DNA of 64,000 bases. Origin: Sapria himalayana (Eukaryota; Streptophyta; Magnoliopsida; Malpighiales; Rafflesiaceae). Shown piece after piece: positions 50,771-60,994 of the stretch; position 1 is the first letter of the stretch; every line of letters starts with the position of its first letter. The notes beneath the pieces were generated by a model. That model did no database searches, was not told the DNA's origin, and was given only the letters and a program-made list of their open reading frames with translations. Made by a program: the position numbers and the translations under genes. The DNA lies in NCBI GenBank assembly GCA_029783825.1, contig JAREIK010011459.1, forward strand, positions 1 through 64,000, in the 5' to 3' direction.

Positions 50771-52069
50771 ATAATCAAATACTAATCTATGGGCTGAATA
50801 TTCAAGAGCCAGATACAAGCTTGACGATAAATTATTTAGGGAATCATAAAAGGCTTCGATATGTTTGAAATTAATGCTAAAACAACAACGTAGAGTAGAA
50901 AGGCATTCGATTTTGATAAACACTGGGTTGAAATGGACATTGAATGCTCAAGGAAGATTCTACATAACAATTGCAAAAAGGCTTTTAAGAAAGAAATGGA
51001 AATTTTAATATATTTTCAAATGGGAATGGGAGAAAGAAATTCTACAGAAGATTAACGTTTCATGTGGAGGGTTCTTTCAAAAGCCATTCCATTAGATCAT
51101 GATAATTAAAAGAGATGTATAAAATTAGCATCTAGATGTGAATGCTACTAAGAAAACATAGAAAGCATAGATCATTTATTCTCTGCAGAAAATATAACTT
51201 AAGAAGTTTGGAACAAAATAGAAACAGATATGAGCATTGGAAAAAGAGAGCTTCCTCTTAAGGCTAGAATAGAATATTGGAGACAAGCCCACTTAAAGGG
51301 TATGCTAGTAAAATGGATTAGAAACAATATGCCTCACATAGTAATCTGATGCATAAGCAAAGCTAGAAATAGAAGTAGATTTAAGAACTCTCCAATGTGT
51401 GCCAAGAATATATTAGAGGAAATAAGAGGAGAATGCTACTCCATTTTAGCCTAAACTCCTTTAAAAGTCAATGTTAAGAACTTAGAGGTAGAGATTAAAA
51501 AGATATGAAGGTTGCAAACAATTAGGAAACCTCAATTAGATTTTATAACATTCATTTGGAACAAACCACCGAAAGGTGCAATAGCCTTAAACACGGATGG
51601 GTGTTTCAAAAGGGACATGGGCGTAGTAGGGGGAGGAGGGTTTATAAGAGATGAGGAATGAAAAGGTTTTAAAGAATTTACAATGAGGGGAGTTGCTATC
51701 TGAACCCTGCATGCGGAAATTATGGCATTGCAAAAAGGGCTAGAAATTTGCAGCAACCATAGACTCCAAAATATTCACGTATAGGTTGATTCACACATAC
51801 TAGTGGATCTACCCACGAAAAGTATATATATGTGGAGGTGCGAGGGAGAAACACATAGTTTTAGACATACTTTAATAGATTTGAATGGAAAAATAATACA
51901 CATATACATAGAAGAAAATACACTGGCAGATAGGTTAGTAGAAGAGGGTAGAAAAAAAAGTTTTCAAGAATTTGGTGGAGAAGACATTTAAGATAGATTT
52001 AAAGGTATAATTATTTTAGATAAAATAGGTTATTCTTACTTCAAAGTCACAAAGAATAAAAAATATTAG
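50771..52069 (+). pseudogene. LINE-4 ORF2 connection, zf-RVT and RNase H remnant
   Basis: Landmarks, with several stops and frame changes: WAEYSRARYKL, LKWTLNAQGRF, the zf-RVT piece RCECY then ESIDHLFSAENIT, ARNRSRF, IWNKPPKGAIALNTDGCF with the first catalytic Asp, GGGGFIRDE, LHAEIMALQKGL with the catalytic Glu retained, a stop, VDSHILVDL, and NTLADRLVEEG. The piece 51803-51991 is the longest open part of the end of RNase H. All four acidic catalytic positions are present here, unlike LINE-1 and LINE-2, although the protein is broken. Confidence 0.85.
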
Positions 52070-53577
52070 TTGGAAGAGTTGTGGCTCTAGCAGGCTTAAG
52101 CTGGAAGAGTGATAGCTTCCCTGGTCTTGTGAGGGGGCTGGTTGGGTTTCTAGGTATGATCATATTCTAGTTTAAAGAGCTACTAAATCAAAGCTGAATA
52201 AAATATAGAACATCATTAGAATCAAGGCAGAAGGTTTAATGATATATAAAAACTAAAGTTAGTTAAAGATTAAAATTAAAACATTGATATATTGATGCTA
52301 TGTTTATTCTTTGTTTGGCTTGGTATTCTCTTAGATCATGAGAGAAAGATGTGCTTTTTTCTCTGATGGCTTTTAGGGAGAGCAAGAAAGGCACAACTAG
52401 GCGACATCAAGAGGCAAATATCATAATGTGAGAAATAAACCCTAATTTATAATATACAGGGTGTTGGGGGCTTTTGACTGTTTACTTTGTTTGTTTGTAT
52501 GCTTGCTTGTTGTTTATAAGGGAAAAATGGTAGAAGAAGCTGGAAGCAAAATAACAAGATGACAGAGTTTCGAGGAGCTATTAGCAAAATAAGAATCCAG
52601 GGGACAATGCAGGCCACTACCTTTACTATGATGATTACATATGCTACTTTTATGCATCATGAGTTAAATGGAAGGAATGGAATAAGGGATATAAAATTCT
52701 GCAATTATTAATTGCCACTAAAATAGTAGAAGAAAGGGGGTAGGAGGCCTATGAGGTTCCTAGCCAATTTCAACAGCATGGAAAGGAAAGCAGGAGACAA
52801 TGCAGGCTACTGCATCTGCTATGCTCCTTTCACATGCTGTTTTAGTGATTAAAGGGCAAGGTAAAGAGGAGAAAGCTGTAGAAGAGGTAGATCTAGGAGC
52901 TAATCAAAGAATATCTACAGCATGGAATGAAGAAATTAGGAGCAGACTACTGCCTCGGTCATGCAACTCACACATGTTTTTTTGGATGTTTAGGCGTGAA
53001 ATGACAGGAATGGCAAGTACAGTAGAAAAGAGGGGGGCAAAAAATCTTAGATTAATTTGGACAATTTTACTTGTTTTCTAACTAAGGGGCAGGTGTAAAG
53101 GCACCATGGGGTTTCAAAGAGGCAAAACAAAGGCATGCAGGTAGATTCTGCAGCTCGCAAGGATAGCAAGGGGAAGCCAGTGCTTAGTGTATGGAGATAA
53201 GAAGAAGGCTAATAGAATTAATAGTTATAAAAGGTTGTATCTTAGTTTGAGCAATTGTAAAAGGGATAAAAGAAGGAATGTGTGGGATAAGTGGTAGTAG
53301 CATGGATATTTCTTGCTCTATTTTGCAGGAATGTGTCAAAATTGAGAGGAGGTTTAATATTGAGGAAGGTTGAAAGAAAGTGATAATTGAAGGAAAAGTT
53401 TGATAAAGAGAGGAAGGATGCTGCATCTAGAAGAGATTAGAAGAGGTGGTAGTTAGCAAGGAGATGGCATGGTTGGGCAGAATACTAAAAGAAGCTATCA
53501 ATTTTTAGGCAGAATCTTCCTTAGGTTTTATAGAGGCACTAGCTTGTTTTTTTGATTAGATATGGTTTAAAAAAGTT
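52070..53577 (+). other. LINE-4 3' untranslated region
   Basis: About 1.5 kb without coding signal. A 93-codon frame at 52800-53081 and a minus-strand frame at 53184-53426 have no recognisable features. A segment with GACAATGCAGGCYACTRC followed about 30 bp later by an ACATGCT-like word occurs near 52597, 52791 and, more decayed, 52935. It is therefore an internal tandem repeat with 140-195 bp spacing. Confidence 0.6.
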
Positions 53578-53656
53578 AAGGGTAGTTTCTAGTTTGTATA
53601 AATGGCATTCCTCCACCGAAAGATAGGGTAATATTAATAAAATAATACCTTAAAAA
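53578..53656 (+). terminator. Diverged LINE 3' terminus (LINE-4)
   Basis: TAGTTTGTATAAATGGCATTC, then CACCGAAAGATAGGG and TTAATAAAATAA with AATAAA. It is recognisable against the LINE-1/2/5 terminus with several substitutions. Confidence 0.72.
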
Positions 53657-54818
53657 TGAAGAAGAAAAAAAAAGAATAATAATAATAAACGGAAGAAAAA
53701 GAAGAAAATAGGAAAAAGGGGAAGAAGAGAAATAGAAGTGGATGAGGAAGAAGATGATGAAGAAGAGGCAGAAGATGATGAAGAAAAAGAGGATAAAAAA
53801 GAAGAATGAAAGAGGATAAAGAAGAGAAATAAAAAGAAGTATAGGAAGAAGAATAAAAAGTAGAAAAAGAAGAATAAAATGATTACGAAGATGAGGAAGA
53901 ATATAAAGAATAAGAAGAATAAGAAGAATAAGAAGAATAAGAAGAATAAGAAGAATAAGAAGAATACTAAGTAGAAGAAGAAGAAGAAGAGGAAAAAGAA
54001 GTTGAAGAAGAAGTAGAGACAAAAGAAGTTGAAGAAGGAGTAGAGACAAAAGAAGAAGAAGAAGAATAAGAATAAGAAGAATAAGAGGAAGTAGATGAAG
54101 AAGCAGGGGTAGAAGAAGAAGAAGAAGAAATAGTAAAATAAGAAGAAGAAAAAAGAAGAAAAGGAAAAAAATAAGCAGAAGAAGTAGAAGAAGATGAAGA
54201 ACAAGAGGACTAGAAAGAGGAAGAAGATGGAGAATAAGAGTAAAAAGAAGAAGTAAAAGAAGAAAAAGTTGATGTAGAAGAAGAGGATGATTATGTAGAT
54301 GAGGAAGAAGAAGTAGCAGTAGTAGAAGAAGAAGTAGTAGAAAAAGATGAAGAAGAAGAGGAGAAGAAGGAGAATAAAATGAAGAAAAAGGAGACGAAGA
54401 CGAGGAAGAAGAAGAGGTTGTAGAAGAAGAAGAAGATGATGATGATGATGATGAAGGAGATGTAGAAGAAGAAGAAGTGGAAGAAGAAGAGGAAGAAGAA
54501 GAAAAAAAGAAGAGGAAGGAGAAGTAGAAGATGAAAATTAATAGCTAGAGGAAGAAAAATATGAAGAAGAAGAAGAGGATGAATTAAAGGAAGTAGAAAA
54601 GGATTAAGAAGAAGAAGAAGAAGAAGAAAAATAAGAGGAAGAAGAAGAAGAAGAAGTGAAAGAGAGAGAAGAAGAAGAAGATAAAGATAAAGAAGAAGAA
54701 TAAGAAGAAGAAAAAGAAGAAGAGGAAGAAGAAGATTAAGAAGAAGAATTGAAAGATGATGAAGAAATAGAAGAAGAAGAAAAAGTGGATGAAGATATAG
54801 AAGAAGAAGAAGAAGAAC
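53657..54818 (+). repeat. Polypurine (GAA)n-type array between LINE-4 and LINE-5
   Basis: About 1.2 kb of GAA/GAT/GTA/GAG triplets. A regular 9-bp unit, GAATAAGAA, runs for six or seven copies at 53909-53967. No gene. Confidence 0.92.
53909..53967 (+). repeat. (GAATAAGAA)n 9-bp tandem repeat
   Basis: Six to seven exact copies of a 9-bp unit. This is a higher-order repeat of three triplets within the array. Confidence 0.85.
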
Positions 54819-54833
54819 AGGAGGAGGAGGAAG
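54819..54833 (+). repeat. Target-site duplication, left copy, LINE-5
   Basis: AGGAGGAGGAGGAAG directly before the first LINE base (GTAAGTGAGGAATTTAAGCC). The identical 15-mer is at 57785-57799. Confidence 0.75.
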
Positions 54834-54839
54834 GTAAGT

Positions 54840-55834
54840 GAGGAATTTAAGCCAAATAGAAGTATAAGGCAAGGAGATCTGTTGTCTCCCCTTCTTTTCG
54901 ATATTTACCTAGAACTACTAATTCGTAATTTGAATAAAAGAATGTCAGAAGGTAAGATAACATCTTTTAGATAACTGAAAAATACACCAAGAATAGGCTG
55001 TTTAGCCTATGCAGATGATCTTATAATATTCACGAATGCAAGTAAAAAGTCAATGAGGAACTTTATGGACCTCCTTCAAATATTTGAAAATGAAACAGGT
55101 CAAATTGTAAATAAAAATAAATACAGTTAATGGTAGCCAAAAATACAAAAGCAAAAGTTGTAAATAAAATTAAGAATATTACAGGCTTCTCAGAAACTAA
55201 AGGAGCCTTAATGTACCTAGGATGGCCGATATATGAGGGAAGGCTGAAAGAAAAATACCTAATTTCTCTCCAGGAGAAACTGAGAAAAAAAATAGCAGGC
55301 TGGAAAGAAAAGCTTCTAGGATTTGGGGGGAGTATAACGATAACCTTAATTTCACAGGTTTTGCACAGTACACTAGTACACATTTTATCAGTCATCATCC
55401 CTCCTAAGAAATTCACTAAAAACTCGAATCGGAAATGGAAAACTTCTTATGGGGCAAAAAAGATGGGAGAAACAATACAATGGAAGAATTGGGAAGACAT
55501 CTGTTAACCAAAAGAAGAAGCAGGCTTAGGCATAATGAATCTTCAGGATTTGGCCACTACCTGGGATTGCAAAGGCTGGTGGAGACTTAAAGAAAGTGAC
55601 AATCTCTGGGCAAGATATATGCTTGCTAAATATTTAGATCACAAGCATAGGAGCCCAAAGAAAGCTTTGAACAACTGGAAAGCAATGGAAAAACAAAAGG
55701 AGATAGTAGACTCGCACTCTATACTGAAGAAGAGCGGCTGGAAATGGACCTTAACCCCACAAGGAAACTTTACTCTAAAGTTGGTAAAGCAATTGATTAG
55801 AAAGAAAAAACCAGCTCAAACTTTATTTAAATGA
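54840..55834 (+). pseudogene. LINE-5 reverse transcriptase C-terminal half, broken
   Basis: EFKPNRSIRQGDLLSPLLF at the start, a stop after KITSFR, then RIGCLAYADDLIIFTNASKK with the paired aspartates, and ENETGQIVNKNK. The frame then changes to 55130-55507: FSETKGALMYLGWPIYEGRL, RKKIAGWKEKLLGFGG, LISQVLHSTLVHILSV. The C-terminal piece 55535-55834 has NLQDLATTWDCKGWW, NLWARYMLAKYL and GWKWTLTPQGNFTLKLVK. LINE-2 supplies the aligned partner for every segment. The intact YADD next to a broken frame shows that decay came after insertion. Confidence 0.9.
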
Positions 55835-56881
55835 GTCTGGTAAGAAAATGTTCCGTAGAAAATGTGTTCGCTCACATGAAAGGCTCTTCTGAATGCCTTA
55901 CGTGTAGATACGAACGTACAAAGAAAAGAAATAAAAATGGCATCAAAATGTGAATGCTGCTCTCAAGCAGTCGAATCAACGGACCATTTATTCTCAAATG
56001 GTACAATTACAGTGGAAGTCTTGAAAGAGATGGAGGATGTAAATCAAATAAGTAATAGAGAGGATGGGCTAATAGAAAGAATTAAAAAATGGGGAAGTAA
56101 ATCTACAAAAAGCCCAACTAGAAAATGGTTCAATCAAAAACTTCCACACGTAATAATTTGGTGCTTATGAAAATTTAGAAATAAAAGTAGATTCGAGAAT
56201 ATAAGGATGAATACTACAGAAATAATAAAAGACATTAGAAAAGAGATAAGCAATATATCAAGTATAAATCCTATTAAAATAGAGAATAGGAAGAAAGATA
56301 AGTTGGGAGAGAAGACATGAGACCTTACATTCAAAGAAATTAAACAATAATGGGATAAAAGTATAAATTGGAATAGCCCCCCTGTCGGTAAGTACTCCCT
56401 TAATATAGATGGTAGCTTCAACAGGGACACTGGAATAGCAGGAGGAGGAGGGGTAATAGAAGATTCTAAAGGGACAGTAATGAAAGCCTTCACCATCGCT
56501 AGTAGTACCTCTTCGGCCCTTGAATCAGAAATTAAAGCCTTGAAATCTTGATTAGTTATATGCAAAAAGCTAGAACATAAAAATATTCAAATTCAGGTAG
56601 ATTCAAAGTTACTAGTAGATATAGTAATCAAAAGAAGAATTCTTTGGAGGTATGAGGAGGATTTAGAAGTAATTATCAACCTCACAAAAGAATTGAAGGC
56701 TTCAATTATACACATATACAAGGAGGTAAATACACTAGCGGATAACCTAGCTAGAATAGGATCGGCTAGAGGAGAGATAGACTATGATGACGAGTCTATG
56801 CCGCATAAATTAAAGGGCATAGCATGCTTAGATAAAATGGCATTCCATTATGTAAGAATAAAAAAGAATAGCTTTAGATAA
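55835..56881 (+). pseudogene. LINE-5 zf-RVT and RNase H segment, broken
   Basis: The piece 55937-56170 starts MASKCECCSQAVESTDHLF (zf-RVT) and ends at HVIIWCL with a TGA. It resumes as KFRNKSRF, has further stops after LGEKT and KEIKQ, then INWNSPPVGKYSLNIDGSFN (RNase H, first Asp), GGGGVIEDS, ALESEIKAL with the catalytic Glu present, a stop, IQVDSKLLVD, and NTLADNLARIGS with the last Asp. It ends at TAG 56879-56881. All acidic residues of the active site are present, so in this respect LINE-5 is closer to the presumed active ancestor than LINE-1 or LINE-2. Confidence 0.88.
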
Positions 56882-57692
56882 TAGGAAAATGATATGGAAA
56901 TCAACTAATAATTTGGAAAATAATGGGAGCGGGCTAGCTGGCTTTGCAGGGGAATTTCTATCCCTGCAAGGCACCGTCTCACAAGGCACAAAAAAGACAA
57001 AATGTAAAGGTAATGGCTGGAATTTTCTGCTCTCTTTTTTTGGTTTGTTTCTGGTTTCTTTGATTTTGCAGGATAGCATTAAACGGGCCACCAATCCATG
57101 CTCTTTTGAACTAAAAGCAATCTGGAATTAGCAAGAGTCTGTAATAGTTTTTTTCGAGTCATGTGTTATGTAATTCAAACAGCTCTAAAGTCATGCGTTA
57201 GGTATACAAAGGGGGATAAGAAGTCTGTAATTTTCAGAATTCATGTGCTATGTTTTAAATAAAAGCATCTAGGAAAGGTAAGTGTCAAGTTTAGGTGTTC
57301 AGCAAGGACCAAGGTGCGGCTAAGCGGATTTGAAACAGCTATTAAGAAGGGAGTTTAAAGCTATATCAGAGAATAAAGAAGGGCAAGGGAAAGGATAGAC
57401 AGCAGGCAGAGTAAAGGCTCGGCAGAAACTTGTGCAACACGGTGATAATGTAATTTGAAAAGTGGGAAATATTTTTGCCATTTTCTTGCAAGGAACTAGG
57501 GCATATAAAGCATAAAGAGGGCTAAATTTGGAAAAGAGAAGCGATGATATATGGAGTGCTAGGAAAATAAAAGATGGAAGAACCATTGAGTAAAGTAAAG
57601 ATTGAAGACTCATATAGACTTTTACTTTTGGAAAGCTCCTAGTTAGCACTAGGAAAATTTCCTTATTGCTAGTCATTACAAATAGGACATGG
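56882..57692 (+). other. LINE-5 3' untranslated region
   Basis: Non-coding, about 0.8 kb. Contains a pyrimidine-rich stretch ending TTTGATTTTGCAGGA at about 57060-57073, comparable in position to the TTCTTAGCAG tract of LINE-1 and LINE-2. The frames 56889-57131 (plus) and 57320-57772 (minus) carry no recognised domain. Confidence 0.6.
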
Positions 57693-57784
57693 ATGTAAGA
57701 GGGAAAAGGGTAGAAGTAGATTGTACAAATGGTATTCTTCTGCCAAAAGAGAGGGCTAAAATTAATAAACAAACCTTAAAAAAG
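57693..57784 (+). terminator. Conserved LINE 3' terminus and polyadenylation signal (LINE-5)
   Basis: TAGATTGTACAAATGGTATTC, CTGCCAAAAGAGAGGG, TTAATAAACAAACC with AATAAA, then a short A-run. Matches LINE-2 almost base for base. Confidence 0.82.
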
Positions 57785-57799
57785 AGGAGGAGGAGGAAG
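57785..57799 (+). repeat. Target-site duplication, right copy, LINE-5
   Basis: AGGAGGAGGAGGAAG, identical to 54819-54833, immediately after the LINE A-run. Confidence 0.75.
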
Positions 57800-59239
57800 A
57801 AGAACAAGAAGAAGAAGAGAAGAAGGAGAAGAAGAAGAGGAAGAGGAAGTAGTAGAAGAGAGGAAGAAGAAGAAGAAGAGGAAGTAGTAGAAGAAGCAGA
57901 AGAAGAAGAAGAAGAAGAAGAAGAAGAAGATGATGATGATGATGATGATGAGAAGGAGGAAGAAGAAGAAGAGGAAGCAAAAGATGTAGAAGAACATGAA
58001 GAAGTGGAAGAATAAAAAGTAGAGGAAGGAGAGGAAGAAGAAGAAATGAAGAAGAATAAGAAGTAGAAAAAAAGGAAGGAGAAGAACAAAAGAACAACAA
58101 GAACAAGAAAAACAAGCAAAGGAAGAAGAAAAATAGAAGTTGAGAAGTAAAAGAAGAAGAAGAAGGAAAAAAAGAAGTAGGAAAAATAGAAAAAAAAGAA
58201 TACAAATAAAAGGAGTAGAAGATGAAGAAGAATAAGAAGAAGAGAAAGAAGAAGAAGAATAATAATAATAATAAGTTAAATAATTTGAAGAAAAAGAAGA
58301 AGAAGATGTTGAAAAAGAAGAAGAAGATAAAGAAGAAGAAGAAAAAAGAATAATATGAATCATTTGAAGAATAATAGTAAGAGAAGAAAGAAGAAGATGA
58401 GGATGATAATAAAGAAAAAGATGATGATGATGAATTAGAAGAAGAAGATGTAGAAGAAGTTGAAGAAGAATAAAAAGTAAAAGATAAAAAAAGAAAAATA
58501 TGAAGTAGAATAAGGATAATTAGAGTAATAGGATGAAGAAGAGAAAGAAGAAGAAGAAAAAGAAGAAGAAGAAAAAAAAAAAAAGAAGAAAAAAAAAAGA
58601 AGAAAAAGAAGAAGAAAAAGAAGAAGAAGAAAAAGAAGAAGAAAAAAATGAGGAGGAGGTGGAAGAAGAAATAGAAATAGAGAAAGAATAAGAAAAATAA
58701 GAAAAATAAAATGAGGAGGAAGAATAAGAAAAAGAAGAAGAAGCAAAAGAAGAATAAATGGAAGAAGAAAAAGAAGAAGATGATGATGAAGAAGGAGAAG
58801 TACAATAAGAAGAAGTAGAAGAAAAAGAAGTAGATGAAAATGAAGATAGAGAAGAAGAGGAAAAAAAGAAGAACAAAAATAGGAAAAAAAAGAACAAAAG
58901 GATGAAGAGGAATAAGAAATAGCAGAAGAGAAAGAATAAGAAGAAGAAGAAGTGAAAGAAGAAGAAGAAGAGGAGGAAAAATAAGTAGAAGAAGAATAAG
59001 AAGCAGTAGTATAAGCAGGAAGAAGAAGAGGAAGAGGAAGAATAAGAAGAAGTAGAAGAAGAAAAGAAGAAGACAAAGAAGAAGAAGAGGAGGAAGACGA
59101 AGAAGAAAAAGTGGAAGTAGAGCAAGAATAATAATAGAAAAAAAAGAATAAAAAGAAGAGAAAATAGGTGTAGAAAGAGAATAAGAGTAAGTAGAAGAAG
59201 AAGAAGAAAATTAAATAGAAGAAGAAAAAGAAGAATAAT

Positions 59240-59310
59240 AAGAAGAAGAGGAAGAAGTATATAAAGAAGAAGAGGAAGAAGTATATAAAGAAGAAGAGGA
59301 AGAAGTAAAA
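59240..59310 (+). repeat. 24-bp tandem repeat in the GAA array, first family
   Basis: Unit with AGGAAGAAGTATATAAAGAA, two full copies and a partial third with a 24-bp period (GTAT at 59257 and 59281). Confidence 0.75.
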
Positions 59311-59436
59311 GAAAAAGAAGACGAAGAAGAATAAGAAGAAAAAAAAGAAGAAATGAAGAAGAAGAGGAAGAAGAAGAAGAAAATGAAGAAGAAGAAATGG
59401 AAGAAGTAGTAGAAGAAGAATAAGAGGAAAAACTAG

Positions 59437-59512
59437 AAGAAGAAATAAAAGAGGAAGAATTAGAAGAAGAAATAAAAGAGGAAGAATTAGAAGAAGAAAT
59501 AAAAGAGGAATA
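59437..59512 (+). repeat. 24-bp tandem repeat in the GAA array, second family
   Basis: Unit GAAGAAATAAAAGAGGAAGA plus ATTA, three copies, 24-bp period. The last copy is cut short at GAGGAATAAG. Confidence 0.8.
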
Positions 59513-59680
59513 AGTAGAAGATGAGGAAGAGGAAGAAGAAGAAGAAGAAGAAGAAATGTATAAGAATAAAAAAGGAATAATAAAAAAGAATAAAAAGAAA
59601 TAGAACAATAAGTAGAATAAGATAAGGAAGAAAAGGAACAAAAGAAGAAGAAAAATAAGAAAGGTAAGAAGGTAGAGAAA

Positions 59681-60634
59681 TAAGTAGATAGATAGATAGA
59701 TATATTGTTATAAAATAATTATAATGACATATACACAAATAGATAGATAAATAAACATATAGATAGATTTATAGATAGATAGATAAATAGGCAGATAAGT
59801 AGATAGATAGATAGACAGACAGATAGATAGATAGATATACATACAAATAGACGTAAAGAAAGATATACATATAGATAGATAGATAGAAGATATACATATT
59901 GATAAATAGACAGATAGACAAATAGACAAATAGATATATAGATAAAAAGACAGATAGATATAGATAGAGATAGACAAAAGACAAATAGATAGATATATAG
60001 ATTGACAAATAGAATGATAGAAATATAGATTTTAGACAGATAAATTGACAGATAGACAGAAAGGTTGGTCGATATTTAGGCAGATTTGTAGATAGAAAAT
60101 ATATAGATCAGCTGATAGATAGTAATACAAATAGACAAACAGACAAACAGATAGATATGTAGATGAACAAATGGATTGATTGATAGATTGAAAGATTGAT
60201 AGGAAGAATGAAAAAATATCGAGAGATAGACAAATAGACTAATAGACATATAGATAGATATAAAGATAGATAGGAAGATAGATAAATAGATAGGCATATA
60301 TGTAGATCGGCAGATAAGAAGATAGATAGATAGATTGATTGATTGATAGACAGATAGACAAATAGACAAATAGACATATAGATAGATAGATAGATAGACA
60401 GATAAACAAATAGACTTAATATACAAATAGACTTGATAGACATTGAAATATTGACAAATAGATAAATTGATAGATATATAGACAAATCGATAGGTTGATA
60501 GATAGATAGAATGATAAATAGACAGATAAATAGATAGATATACATATAGATAATTATAAAGTTAGATAGGTAGAGAGATAGGCATATAGATAGATAGATA
60601 TAAAATAGGTAGAAAGATAAAAAAATAGATAGAT

Positions 60635-60687
<53 letters not shown>

Positions 60688-60994
60688 TTGATAGACATAT
60701 AGATAGATAGATAGAAAGAGATACACAAAGACCGATATAGAGATAGACAGATAACTAGATAGTAATATAAATAGATAGACAAATAAACATATAGACTTAT
60801 AAATAGATAGGTAGATTGACAGATTGATAGATAGATAGAAAGAAAGAAAGATAGATACACAGATAGATAGATACATAGATAGACAAATAGATAGATAGAA
60901 AGATATATAAATAGATAAATTGATAGATATATCATTAGACAGATAAACATATAGAAAAATAGATAGAAAAAAAATAGATAGATAGATAGACATT
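59681..60994 (+). repeat. Degenerate (TAGA/GATA)n array, left part
   Basis: Tetranucleotide-type array with GATA, GACA, AATA and TATA variants. Minus-strand frames are Tyr/Leu/Ser/Ile periodic products of the repeat and not genes. An (AT)n tract lies at 60637-60683. Confidence 0.93.
60637..60683. repeat. (AT)n microsatellite, about 23 copies
   Basis: Pure AT dinucleotide run inside the GATA array, self-complementary and able to extrude as a cruciform. Confidence 0.92.

Larger units (their letters stand above)
50740..53656 (+). mobile_element. LINE-4: 5'-truncated, older RNase H-type LINE
   Basis: Same family as LINE-1, LINE-2 and LINE-5 but more diverged. It begins in the connection region (WAEYSRARYKL matches LWARYMLAKY of LINE-5) and continues through zf-RVT, RNase H, a 3' UTR of about 1.6 kb and a diverged 3' terminus. 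The left boundary is uncertain by about 20 bp because it merges with the array. A 12-bp match (GAAGAAGAAAAA at 50705 and 53658) could be a target duplication, but is weak in such sequence. Confidence 0.85.
54834..57784 (+). mobile_element. LINE-5: 5'-truncated RNase H-type LINE
   Basis: Begins within the reverse transcriptase just before motif B and runs to the conserved 3' end. It is collinear with LINE-2 from about 32290 onward. A 15-bp exact direct repeat of array sequence flanks it. The catalytic boxes YADD (55008-55019) and RQGD are intact, but stops and small indels break the frame at about 54970, 55126, 55505, 55832, 56168, 56318, 56348 and 56549. Confidence 0.92.
57800..59680 (+). repeat. 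Polypurine (GAA)n-type array after LINE-5
   Basis: About 1.9 kb. It is G-rich at the left end and contains a short GAT run at 57930-57951. At the right end two 24-bp tandem families occur: one with GAAGAAGTATATAAAGAAGA at 59240-59310, and one with GAATTAGAAGAAGAAATAAA at 59437-59512. The array passes into the GATA array through AAGGTAGAGAAATAAGTAGATA. The long frames on both strands are artefacts. Confidence 0.92.

Noticed and set aside
52800..53081. 93-codon frame in the LINE-4 3' UTR
   Set aside because: It lies within an internal tandem repeat of the UTR, no homologous frame exists in the other LINE copies, and no domain is visible.
57689..58015. Plus-strand Lys/Glu/Asp-rich frame that looks like an acidic nuclear protein
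   Set aside because: It starts in the LINE-5 3' terminus and then reads the GAA array. The acidic run is a direct translation of GAA/GAT triplets.
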